From: Udeniomyces pyricola
Taxonomy: Eukaryota > Basidiomycota > Tremellomycetes > Cystofilobasidiales > Mrakiaceae
Length of the DNA: 64,000 bases
Assembly: GCA_039545295.1 (NCBI GenBank)
Contig: BCIK01000005.1
Span: 717,142-781,141, forward strand
Reading direction: 5' to 3'
Shown piece by piece: positions 17,494 to 28,204 of the stretch (positions within the stretch are counted from its first letter, which is position 1; every line of letters begins with the position of its first letter). The translations under genes were made by a program, and so were the position numbers. A model generated the notes under the pieces. It saw only the letters and a list, made by a program, of their open reading frames with translations, searched no databases and was not told the DNA's origin.

Positions 17494-20110
17494 CTACTCT
17501 CGATCAACCTTCCTCCTCTTTCTCTCTTCATCATCTTCATCGCCACCTCTACCACCTGCACGCCCTCCACGCTCGCGTCGATCCAGACTTCTGCTTCGAC
17601 TCCTGTTCCTCCTACCATTACCCTCATGTTCCCTCCTTCTGTCGTCTCTCCTCGGGCTCGGGCTACGCCTCCTTCTACTCGCCCCACTTCGATCCTCGTC
17701 ACCTATCCTCCTTCTTGTCCCATCTCCTCGTTCATATCCATCCTCATCTCTCCTTCCTCCATACGTTCCTCCACCATATCTTGGCCCGCCCCTTGATCCG
17801 TCCCTCTCATCATCCCGATCGTGGTACCTACCCCCACCACCACCACCACTCCGTCTATCTCCATACCTGTCTCGACTTCGACTTCGACTCCTACTGCTTC
17901 TCCTTCTCCTCTCAGGCGACGCCCGTCGATCCCGGTCCCGATCGCCGTCTGCGTCCCTTCGCGAAGGAGGCGCCGCTCGAGAGCCCGATGATCCCTCACC
18001 CCAGCTACGGTTCGCACCCGAACCAAGCACAGAAGTGTTGGAGCCCGTGCCAGTGGGTCCGTCGGGACCGGCGGATTGATTCCATGGGTTCTGCGGGCAA
18101 TCTAAACATGAATAAAGGCGGACAAGATGACATGAGCACCGTAACCAGAAGCAGACGTTATGAACTTTGATGAGTATAGGAAAAAGGTTGCACGAAGAAT
18201 GACATCAATCAGTTCAGACAAACCTTTCTTCATATGGGGACCACCGCAGGTGAAGCAGCCGTCACCCCCACCGGCCGCTCCGAAGCCCTTGTTGGCCGAA
18301 GAGTTGCCGAATCCACCGGTATTGCGCGTCGTGTCTTGATCGACCAGATGAGTGTACTGAACACGATAAGAAGCAGGAACAGAAAGAAAGAAGAAAGAGA
18401 AGACAGAGATACATAGATCAATCTCACGCCTCGGCTTCAAGGGTCTTTCACAACTCGGATTCGTCGACCAGACGAAAGAGGGAGATGGAACCACTCACTT
18501 TTGTTTGTGACATCTTGCCAAAGTTGCGCTTTTGCATGACTTTGGGTAGCATTGACACATCGACGGTGGATTCGACCGGAGCCGTAAAGTCGCGGGAAGC
18601 GAGAATCTCGTCATCCTATACGCCCAATAAAGGCAATCGCATTCTGTCAGAAAGAGTTCCCTACATGAGTGGCTCTGAAGGAAACAGAGGATGGAATAGA
18701 TAGATAGAGTACGGACCTGATGGAAGGCACCTTTGTGCCAAAACTTTTGCAGGAACACCTGACTACCCTTCTGCTTATCCCGCCGGCTCTTCTCGGCCCT
18801 CTCGACGTCTTCCCGTTCCCGCTCACCCTCATCCATGGCCCTTCGTCGTTCGACTTCATCCTTCTCTTCCTCCCGCTGGGCTTGGGCAAGCTTGTCGCGA
18901 TGCAACCGAGTCAGTTCCCGAAGACGCCAGGCCTCAAAGTCGGATGCGGCCTCAGCGGGATCATCAAAGTCAGACACCTCAGCCAGCAAGGCTGGGGCTT
19001 CCTCTGAGATACCAAAAAGACATGGGAAGAGACAGAAAGGGAAGAGTCGTCGATATGATCAATCAGTGATGATGTCCAGACCGATCCAAAATGGCGATCA
19101 TGATAAAGAACTTACTGTCTGCCAGCTCTCTTCGTATCGAATCAGCAACCATGTCATGGGCCTCTCTCTTTCGCTTCTGGTCATCTGCTTCGGCTTTCGC
19201 GATGGCAGCCTCTTCGGATAACGCGGCGGCGTCGCGTGTGGCAAGGGTGTCTCGGGCGCGTCTAAGATAAGTGAGTACAAGGTTCAAAAATCGTCCAAGC
19301 AACTCCCGTGAGCCAATGGTTTTCATTCTTTACGAGGAACTTAATCATGGTGCGAATCGAATTGGACAACGGGAGGCATGAGAAAACAGGCTCAACTTAC
19401 TTGGGTACAAAGGTAGGCCTGAGAGCTGGTTTCGGTGCTTCCTCCTCCGAATCCGTCTCATACTCGCTCGACGAATCCTGAACAGGGATAGACGAAGAGA
19501 GGATCACTTGTCAGCCAGTTGTCCTTCGTCTTCTTCTTCTTTTTAGAGACTCGCTTGTTGAGCATGTTTGAATCACTGACCTCGTCGGCAACGGGAGCCG
19601 CCTTTCCGGTCCTTGCGGGAGCTCGAAATTGGGGCTTCTCGGCAGGCTCGTCTTCTGACTCTTCCTCCGACGACTCCTCTTCCGATGATTCTGGGAAGAG
19701 GAAGAAAGAGACAGAGAGAAATTGTTCGTCAACACTACTATGTCAGGTGTCTTGATGACAAAGAGCGAGTAAGTTTGGAGCAGAAAGATGCCTATGAAGA
19801 GAGAACGCGACTGACCTTCTTGCTTGCCACCAGTGACCCTTCCCTCGGTGTCGACGCCCATCCTGCCCATCTTGACGCCCATGCTCTTGCCCCCTGCGGC
19901 TCTGATGGTCGTGGGTTTGGACGGGGCCGAGTTCTGGGCGGATAAGATGAGATGATGATCCTCTGGCTGATCATGATGAAGATGCTCGTTGTCGTCTTGC
20001 TCGAGATCGGAATCCGAATCGGACGTGGCTTCGGCGCCTTTGGGAGCTTTGCCCTTGAAGTAACGACCTGCCGGTCTAGCCACGGTTGCAGCGGGTCTGG
20101 TGGGAGCCAT
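17494..20110 (-). CDS. MFAP1: MFAP1-type spliceosomal protein with zinc knuckle and RS tail
   Basis: Eight exons: 19816-20110, 19581-19690, 19401-19477, 19116-19261, 18717-19003, 18499-18615, 18224-18356, 17494-18101; 590 residues, all in phase. The N-terminal half has acidic Ser/Glu blocks and then a long charged helix, followed by the MFAP1 signature: F-x-KFWHKGAFHQ, RDFTAP, LPKVMQKRNFG and KYTHLVDQDTT. MFAP1 (Spp381 in yeast) is a B-complex protein of the tri-snRNP and acts in activation of the spliceosome in the nucleus. After this core comes a knuckle CFTCGGPHMKKDC (CX2CX3HX4C) and about 180 residues rich in Arg-Ser, Arg-Asp and Gly, like an SR protein. Human MFAP1 stops soon after the QDTT motif, so the tail is an addition. 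An in-frame ATG upstream of 20110 exists but lies in 5' UTR-like sequence. Confidence 0.88.
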
Positions 20111-20363
20111 TGGGCTGGTTAGATGAATGGACCGAGGGTTGTCGTCAGTTGAGGGTGATGGTCGGTACATGTAGAGTTGATGAGGACGATGATGAGGAGA
20201 TCAAGTCAACGTTTCCATCATGTCATCCTAATTCCCTAAGCGCGTACAAGCTGCTGATGGGTGGGTGAGCTGCTCATCACTCTCAAGCGGCGCGACGACG
20301 CCATCTCCTACACATCCTTCCATCCACCTCCTTCTTGGACCGACCCCATCATCAACCGTCATC
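20111..20363. promoter_or_regulatory. Short divergent promoter MFAP1-like / BUB3
   Basis: Only 253 bases separate the two start codons, so both 5' UTRs and promoters must share this DNA. No clear TATA box is seen. Function is inferred from position. Confidence 0.5.
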
Positions 20364-22178
20364 ATGGCTTCCAACGACCAGATCCTAGAGCCTCCTTCAG
20401 ACTCCATTTCGTCTCTCGCCTTTTCCCCATCCTCGAGTCATCTTCTCGTTTCTTCTTGGGATGGCGTCAGTCCTTCCTCCCTCTCGCACTCTCCCTCTCT
20501 CCTTCTCCTCTGGTTCTCGTTCCCAGTCTCCTTCTCTCCGTCCTTCTTTCGTCCAACATTCTCATCCTGTCTTTGTGCAACCCACCCTTCTTTCCCCTTT
20601 CATCATCCGCACAGTCGATACAACTCCACAACTTTGCTTCTGCCCAAGCCCTCACCCCAACCAAGTAAGCTCGCTCGCTCGCTCGCTCCTACCCTCCCCT
20701 AGTCTCTTCTCTCCATCCAACCAGCGCGTATCCATCCAACCTGACCACCGTACCTTTTCCTTGGCTCCTCGTTCGAACAGGTTTCAACACCCAGCAGCCG
20801 TCCTCTCATCATGCTTCTCAAACGACTCCACCGTCTTCTCAGGCGGTCTCGACCGCAAAGTCCGATCGTGCGTTGTTCCCCGTCCGAAGAGGCCACCAAA
20901 CTCACCTCGGTCTCGACGCGTCCGGCCCAAACTGAACACGTCGGTTTCCCTTTCCTCTTGATTGTTTCTCATTTCGCCTTCTGTCCATCCTTGGCTTGGT
21001 TTACGTCCCGTAGATGGGATCTTGAGACTCAGACACAAACGGTGTTGGGAGAACACCAGGACACCGTCAAGTCTCTCGTCTACTCCTCCGAAACGAGTAC
21101 GTCGGCATCCCTTCCTGTCTATTACCCAATCTCCTAACGAACCATCGCCAACTTACCAACTAACGCACTCTCCCTCCCACCAGAATCCCTCTACTCTGGC
21201 TCTTGGGACTTGACTCTCCTCACGTTCGATCCCCTCTCGTCGTCTGGCCCCACCTCGACGACGGCGCTTCCTTCGCGCGTCTACGCGATGGCCACCTCTG
21301 GGAACCGACTTGTCGTAGCCATGGCCGAGCGAAACGTCCATGTCTACGACGTCCGAAACATGAAGGAGCCGGAGCAGCGACGAGAGAGCGCGCTCAAGTA
21401 TATGACGAGGGCAGTCAGCTGCATGAGCGATGGCAAAGGTTCGTTTGAACTGCTTTTCAGATTGGCATAGCGGGGTTCTCCTCTCTCCTTAACCCTCTCT
21501 CCCCCCCCCTTCCTTCTCCCCTTTCGTTCCTGGCTGGAGTCTCACTCATCTGTCTGGCTGTTCGTCATATCGACCTTTCTAGGGTGGGCTTCCTGCTCGA
21601 TCGAAGGTCGAATCGCCGTCGATTACTTCGCGCCTGAAGATCAGGCGAGTAAGTACGCCTATCGATGTCACCGAGGCGTCGTCGATGGACAGGACATCGT
21701 CTACCCTATCAATGCCCTTGCCTACAACCCCACGTTCGTCTATTTCTTTTTTTTCCTTTGTTTCGTCTGATCGTTATCGCTATATCTCTCGTTCTTTTTG
21801 CACTCAGCTGTCAAGACTGACTCTCATTTCGACGGCTTTCCTTTCTTCTTTCTCTCTTTCTCTGCCTTTGTTCATGTCCGGGATCCTCGTTGTAGTACCA
21901 ACACCTTTGCTTCTGCCGGTTCCGACGCGACGCTTTCTCTCTGGGACCACCACGCCAAGAAGCGCATGAAGCAGTACCCCAAGTTCCCTAACTCCATCTC
22001 GGCCCTTGCCTTTTCGCCCGACGGCCGTCATCTCGCCATCGGCTACGGCTACGGTTGGGACGAAGGGGCTTTGCCTGAGCTTGGACCGGATGGAAAGTTG
22101 GCGGACGCGACGAAGGGTGAGGTCGGATTGGTTGTCAAGGGGGGAATGGCAGAGGATTGCCGGCCAAAGGCCAAATAG
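20364..22178 (+). CDS. BUB3: Spindle checkpoint WD40 protein Bub3
   Basis: Seven exons: 20364-20465, 20615-20664, 20781-20867, 21014-21096, 21184-21438, 21583-21733, 21896-22178; 336 residues, which fits the family (about 330-340). The protein is a single seven-blade WD40 propeller; blades end in SSWDG, GGLDRKVRSWD, SGSWD, YDVR and SLWD. The stretch SIEGRIAVDYF followed by KYAYRCHR and then the insert leading to YPINALAYNP is the Bub3 pattern and separates it from Rae1. Bub3 brings Bub1 and BubR1/Mad3 to phosphorylated MELT repeats of Spc105 at kinetochores that are not attached. It is transcribed away from the MFAP1-like gene. Confidence 0.93.
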
Positions 22179-23378
22179 ATGCCAGTCTGAAGACAATAGG
22201 TTGGATGTCAATTGTTGCACAAGAGTATATGGAATCGCGATCAAGTGAGGGTTTGGTTTCGGTTCGTGAGCGAGGCCAGACCAGCGTGACGTCGAGATAG
22301 GGTCGATGAAAGAGCCTGTATGTCTGAAGAAGAAGCGCTTATACATTATATCATGAGTGTCTGAGGTTGTATGACTATCCGGCGGTTGATCTTGCCAGGA
22401 CTCAGCTCAGGTTGGGGAAAAGAGACCAGGAAGGAGATCAGCTGTTAACTGCACATGTTTGCCACCAATATATCGGTCTATATCTATTGCCGACTAGCTA
22501 GTTGAAGCGTTGACGGGATTGAGTATCGACGTTTGGCGTGCTCGATGATAATAACCTGATCGATCGTGGCATGTGTATCAAGACACCGCAGGATATGGTA
22601 TATGATAGCCGGTAGCCGACCTCGTTTCAAGTCATTTGCTCCTGTGAATCCCGGCCAGTTGTAGACTAGGCTCGAGCTCCTCACTGGCATGATCGACGCC
22701 GGAGCGCATGAAGCGCAGTACACGCATGAATGACAAGCTGTGAGTGATTGATGATTTCTAGTGATAGACAATAAGCCATTTACTACAACAGACGATCGAA
22801 TGAAGTAAATCGTACACTAAGACCTTTGATGGGAAAGATTGAGGGCGAATGCGAACTACTGCGCTGCATGTATGGATGGCGAGTAGCCAATGAATGTAAA
22901 CTATAGAGGGTGGGAAACAAAAAGACAAAACAAAAACGGCTGGGTCATGTATATCAAAGGGAAGCTAGCGCCTGCACCTTCGCATCGTCGCTCGCCTCTA
23001 TTACCAGCTCCAGCAATCTGAATCAAGCCAAACGTCCGACGTCCGACGGCGTTCCATGATCGTTGATCGTCTTTGCCTTTGCCTTCGCTCTCCTCATCGC
23101 TCTGACTGCACACATCCTCCCATACCCTTGACTGCTGTTCCTGCTTCGGCCTCTCGCTTGCACTCTGTTCAGCTCACTTAGATTCCCGTCTTGAACTCAC
23201 CGTTATGTCAACCACAATAAATGAAAAGAGCGGCAGGCTGTCTCACTTGTTGCCATCCTGCCATCACCTCCTCTCACTCTCATTCATTTTGCCTTTCTTC
23301 CCTCAGCCCTCTTATCCACAGCTTACATTTTACCCCTTCACCAGCATCACTGCCATCGCTACCACCACCTCAAACATC
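22179..23378. other. Intergenic region after BUB3
   Basis: About 1.2 kb between BUB3 and the next gene on the same strand. It holds ordinary mixed-composition DNA and, from about 23200, the C/T-rich leader of the next gene. I see no supported gene or RNA. Confidence 0.6.
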
Positions 23379-24688
23379 ATGGCTTTTCAACAACGATCTC
23401 GATCTTCCTCTTCCTCTCTCTCCAGGCAGACCCCGTACTTTCGATCCGCTCCCTCACTGCAATCGGTCTCTCCTGCTAACTTGTCGCACTTGAGTTACAA
23501 CAACCCAACCATCTCTCCATCTCTACTGCATCATCAATCATCTTCACTGCCTAGCGCCCCTCTCCCTATGAGTCCTACTCGGCAGCCTCTGGAGCCCCTT
23601 CAACAACAGCAACATCAACAACCACAACAGGCATACTCATACCCAATCTCTCCTCATCAACCTTCACCGGCCCCGACCAAACGACCTTCACTCTTCATCA
23701 CTCCCCCTAACGCTCCTCGGGATTCGATCAAGCACACACCCAAATTCCCATCGCCTCTTCGCAACTCTTGCTCGCCACCCCCGGCCCCGACCAAGGTGCC
23801 CAACATGACGTTCCCTTGGGGGGGCAAGGCCCTCCCCATGACGGTTCAGATTCGGGGGGAGCATCGAAATCGCAATACATTTGGCGTTAACGAGGCGGAG
23901 AAGAGGTCGTGGAGCGATAGTGAGGAGGAGGACGACATTCATTCTTATGTGTAAGTCTTGGGTCCTTTCCTTCTCCACCTGTCTTTTTTTTTGTTCATTT
24001 TGGTCGAGTGACAACCACTTCTCCTTCTTCCTTTCTGTTACAACCTTAACAATCACCACGCTGACCTCTGATCTCCTACTCGCCTCAAGGGCATTCTCCT
24101 CCTCTCTTTCGTTTTCCTCACCCGAACAACAGCACGTTCTTCTCCCCTCCCTTCTCCCCCATCCGTTCCTCTCTTCCCTCTCCGCCTTCAAGATCCATTC
24201 AACCGGCCGTTCTTCCCACACCCTCTCTCACTCCCACTCTAACTATCCACCCTCACCCTCACCTTCGACACGCCCAAAACGCCTTTACCCCTCCTTCAAC
24301 ACCGATACATCCTCGGCTTCCTCCTCCATCTAAACGAGTTCGGTACAATCCCAACCTTGATATCAAGACTTTCTCTCAGCGATCTTATACCCACCCTACT
24401 TGCAACTGTGGCATTTCCCTTCAAAATACCCCTTCTTATTCCCTACCAACGTACCCATACCCATATCCATACCCTCCCAGTCGATACCCCTCACTGGGAC
24501 CGCTGTTATCCCCGACATCTCCCTCTTTCCCGAGTAGCATCGACAACAACCCAACCCAACTCCCGCTCACGCCGGTTCTGACACCTCTCCCTTGCTTGGA
24601 CCTGGATGGAACTCAAAGGGAGATCCAGGGAGGGCGGGAAGAGGAAGTGGATTGGCAAGCTTGGATTTCGGACGAAGATTGGTCGTGA
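23379..24688 (+). CDS. Unrecognised Pro/Ser-rich protein
   Basis: Two exons, 23379-23950 and 24133-24688, joined through a GTAAGT donor and an ACAACAG acceptor, give 375 residues. The second exon is a long open frame with no ATG of its own, which supports the join. Composition is Pro, Ser, Gln and Tyr rich. Seen: an N-terminal Ser run, a Gln-rich block (about 75-85), repeated Pro-containing S/T-P sites, a conserved-looking middle with PWGGKALPMTV and RNRNTFGVNEAEKR, an acidic SDSEEEDD block just before the junction, a possible basic signal PSKRVRYNP, and an acidic Trp-containing end DWQAWISDEDWS. No catalytic domain, signal peptide or membrane segment is visible. The many S/T-P sites and basic motif would suit a nuclear regulatory protein, but this is only inference. 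An upstream in-frame ATG at 23205 lies in leader-like C/T-rich sequence and was not chosen. An alternative donor at 23918 would delete the acidic block. Confidence 0.65.
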
Positions 24689-24899
24689 CCTATCCCCATG
24701 GGAGACTGTAAGAGGGAGTGAGGGGGAAAGGGAGGGGGGGGGGGGGTTTCTTCGTTCTTTCCTTCTTCTTCATCCTTTCTTCTCTGACTGAAATTCCTCG
24801 GTCTCCCGTTTGCATCAGCCTCAGCCTCATCATGGTCTATCTCTCTCTCTCTGTCACACAAACACGCACTCCATCGATCTATTTCTCTTTTTGTTTTCT

Positions 24900-24906
<7 letters not shown>

Positions 24907-24936
<30 letters not shown>
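24907..24936. repeat. (CT)15 microsatellite
   Basis: Uninterrupted CT dinucleotide array in the convergent intergenic region. Confidence 0.9.
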
Positions 24937-24942
<6 letters not shown>

Positions 24943-25306
24943 CTCCTACGTATCCATCTATCTTTCCCTCTCTTTCTCTGTTTGTTCACTTATATACCTT
25001 GCAACAGCTATCTATCTATCTATCTGTCTGACCATCAATCTATCTATTTCTCTCTCTTGCTCGAACGATAAACCCTACGTGTACGAAAAAAAAAGAAGCA
25101 AATGATCCCAAACCACCACCCTTCGCTCCCCCCCCCCCTTACCCTTCCTCACACACGTACATATAATGTTCATAGGACAAAAAAAAAGAATAATTCACGT
25201 TTGATCGATCTACATGATGATGAAATTCGTATTCGAACACATATATATATAGTCTCTCTCCCCCCCTCCCCCTCTTCCCTATCAGCCCTTCCCTCCCTCC
25301 CGGTTC

Positions 25307-25307
25307 G

Positions 25308-25348
<41 letters not shown>

Positions 25349-25349
25349 G
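25307..25349. repeat. (GTT)14 microsatellite
   Basis: Uninterrupted GTT trinucleotide array. It would encode poly-Leu or poly-Asn, but lies outside any supported gene. Confidence 0.9.
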
Positions 25350-26194
25350 GCTTCCGGAAGAGACAGATACTCCGACCTATCGGTGCTGGTGATGGACTTC
25401 AATGAAACCATCGGCCAGATAATCGGGACCCACCCCCCCCTGTTTTTCTTCTTCTTCTTCTTTTTTTTTTCGTGTTTCCTTTCTTGTTCTTTCATTTTCA
25501 TTTTTTTCATTTTTTTTTGTTGTATCTCGTTCAAACTTTCGTTCAAACGACAGAAAAAAAAACGGTCAAAAAAAAGCAAACAAGCGATGAAATAAAGAAT
25601 TAAAAAGAACAAAAAAAAGGACAAAAAAAGGAAGAAGAAGAAAAAGTGAGCTGTGTGTGTATGGAGGCTTGAACAGTGGAGAATAAGCCCGGGAAAGGGG
25701 GGGGGGGGAGAGGGAAGGCTCGGGGAGGAGAGGAATTCAAATGGGNGAAAGGNGGAAAACGAAAACAAGGAAGGATATAAAGAAGGGGTGTGTTGGGGGA
25801 AGAGGCATAAGCAGTCATGATTGGAATAGTGAATCAATGGATAGATGGATGGCATGAAGAGACTGATTAGACAGAGGGAAGTAAGATAATCGAGCCTGGG
25901 GTTGTAAACAAAGAGTCAAGGTGGATGAAGTAATCTAGTATATAAGCGCTGGGGTTTCGAATCAGTCGAGGTTGTTTAGATGGCTTGGTCGGTTGACAAG
26001 GTCTTGTAGCCTTTTTTTATATATATAAAAAAAACTATGAATACAATAGAGAGGAAGAGTATAGACGGGTGAAAGTGAGATACCAAAGCGGCGGAGAACA
26101 ATATGCATGAGTGTTTCTGTTGAGTCCACTTCACTCTTGCCAAAAGAAATGAAAGAACAGGTCGAAAACGTACACTGGTTGATCAGTTCTGCTC

Positions 26195-27866
26195 CTATTG
26201 CTGTTGTTGTTGCTGCTTCGCCGCGAGTTTGGCTTCAAACTTGGCAAATTCATCGAGGGCAATGATTTCTTCGTCGTCGAGGATCTGATCATCCAGTCAC
26301 AGCGAAGAGAGTATGAAGGCAGTGTGGAAGAAGGGAGGGAGAAAAGGAGGGAGGGGTCAGTTATTTTCTTCTTTATCGTGACCATCGTGATGGATGAGAT
26401 CTGAGACTGTGTGGTCGGTCGTCTGGATCGATCAGTCAATCGCTCGCAGGATTAGACTGAGTCTGCCTCTCGGAATGTGGGTCTATTTGCGGGGCGGTGT
26501 TTCTCTTGGGTATGGTAAGGGAAGGGCGGTAATATGTATGTAGGAGCTCAGGCTGGAGCTAGGCATGGAGAATACCCAAAGAGCGTGACACGCACAAACA
26601 CACCGAGAGGAAGAACAGGCACGAAACGACCAAACAACGAGAGACAGAAGACCGAGACAGAAGGCTAAATAGAAATAATTTAATCCACCTGTTCAACGCC
26701 CTTGACCTCGGGGACGTAATGCATGAGCATACGCTAGAGAGAGCGTGCAACACATCACCACACACACATACACGCGAATCAGGGAAGGATCAAAGGAAGA
26801 GGGTATGGGAGGGGGGGGGGGAGAGAGAGATCATGTCAATATCATGACGCAATTGTAACCCTTCCGTGACATTACGTGCGTCCAACATCAGATTCTCTTT
26901 GACAAAGGACTAACCTCGACTCCACTCTTGAGCGTGACGGCACTGCTAGAGCAACCCCTGCAGCTCCCCTTGAGTTTGATCCTGACCATGCCATCAGTCT
27001 CCTCCCCAAAGCCCATAAACTCAAGATCACCCCCATCTTCCATAATGCTTGGCCTGATCCTCGTAGCAAGCAACTCTTTGATCATGGCAAGGACTTCGGA
27101 ATCATCATCGTTGATACGCGTATCGGCCGGTTCCTCGTCCACACCGTTAGCCTCGTCGCTACCCTCTTTGAACAACGGCGCGCCCGAGGCAAAGTGTTCC
27201 ATGATGAGGGAAAACACTTCGGGCTTGATAAGCGACCAGGGAGTATCTTCATCTTTGAGGACCGAGACGAAATCGGGTCCGTAAAAGACGGATTTGACGC
27301 CTTGGATCCCCATGAGCCGGAGAGCGAGGGGCGAGGAGAGCGCCGACTTGGTCGTGAGGAATTCATGGGTACCACCAGAGGAGAGGACAGGCGTCCCTGG
27401 AATGAACTGAAGCGAGTTAGGGTTGGGAGTCGTGTTGGTTTGAACGAAGAGGGATCGAACTGAGGCTCGCAGAGAGGTGAATGGTCAGGTACGGGTTTAG
27501 GTAGGAAGGGAAACGGAGCGGCGGTGATTGGTCAGCGAGAGGAAGTAGGATCGGCCGGATCTCCGAGAGACCCGATCAGAGTCGTCTGGGGCCAAAGAAG
27601 TAGGGAAATGAAATCGAGAACTCACTACTGGGTTGAAGTGGAGAAAGAAAGGCATGTCGCAGACGCAGGCGTGGGGCGTGGGTAGAGAGGGAGGATCGGA
27701 GAGTGGAGGTCGAGAAGGCTCGATGGCTCGGGTTAACAGGGATGGTGGCAAAGGAGGCCGTCGGCGTGAAGCGAACGCGTTGGGAAAGTCTAGGAGCGAT
27801 GGGTGTTGAGTGAGCAGTGAGACGTTGAGCGATAGCAAAGGATGGACGGGAGGTAGAGGAGGCCAT
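26195..27866 (-). CDS. NFU1: Mitochondrial iron-sulfur scaffold Nfu1
   Basis: Four exons: 27626-27866, 26915-27459, 26689-26733, 26195-26284; 306 residues in phase. The first about 60 residues are rich in Arg, Ser, Thr and Ala with almost no acids, as expected for a mitochondrial targeting peptide. Then comes the Nfu N-terminal domain (LRLMGIQGVKSVFYGPDF, DTPWSLIKPEVF) and the Nfu C-terminal domain (IRPSIMEDGGDLEFMGF, then GSCRGCSS with C247 and C250 as the Fe-S ligands, then MLMHYVPEVKGVEQ). Nfu1 passes 4Fe-4S clusters to lipoate synthase and respiratory proteins in the matrix. The protein ends in a short polyglutamine run encoded by a CAR-type repeat. An upstream in-frame ATG would lengthen the targeting peptide. 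Confidence 0.94.
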
Positions 27867-28204
27867 GGTGTGGAGGGTAAATGACGATGGATGATGGAGG
27901 ATGATGGATGTACAAGGATACAGAAGCGTGGTGGGACAGGTGATTATTGTCATCAACTTATAATAATCAGAGCGTCGCTGGTCGACGTCAACCGCTTTGG
28001 ATAACCTCTCCCCGGCTTGTAGCTTGTACGCGCAGCCTCGGATAGCTTACTACAAGCGCAGGCTCAACGCGCTGAGCGCCGAACGCGTACTCATGAACGG
28101 CTTCCTCCAAGCTCCAGCTCAAGGACGAAAGCGACCAGATCCCAGACCGTTCGGACCTCTAACCCATACAATCATTCCCCCTCATCTTCGTCCTCATCCC
28201 ATCC
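27867..28204. promoter_or_regulatory. Divergent promoter NFU1 / ATG16
   Basis: 338 bases separate the start codons of two genes transcribed away from each other. No motif stands out; promoter function is inferred from position. Confidence 0.45.

Larger units (their letters stand above)
24689..26194. other. Convergent low-complexity region
   Basis: 1.5 kb between converging genes. It holds a G11 run (about 24737), a (CT)15 array (24907-24936), TCTA-type repeats near 25012-25050, C9 runs, a (GTT)14 array (25307-25349), long T and A runs (25440-25620), two single N beside a G run (25746, 25753) and a TA tract near 26018. Open frames here code only for homopolymeric peptides. I see no gene. Confidence 0.75.

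Noticed and set aside
23205..23378. Upstream in-frame ATG of the unrecognised gene
   Set aside because: The added peptide is coded by C/T-rich leader-like DNA, as before other genes in the window; the ATG at 23379 is more likely.
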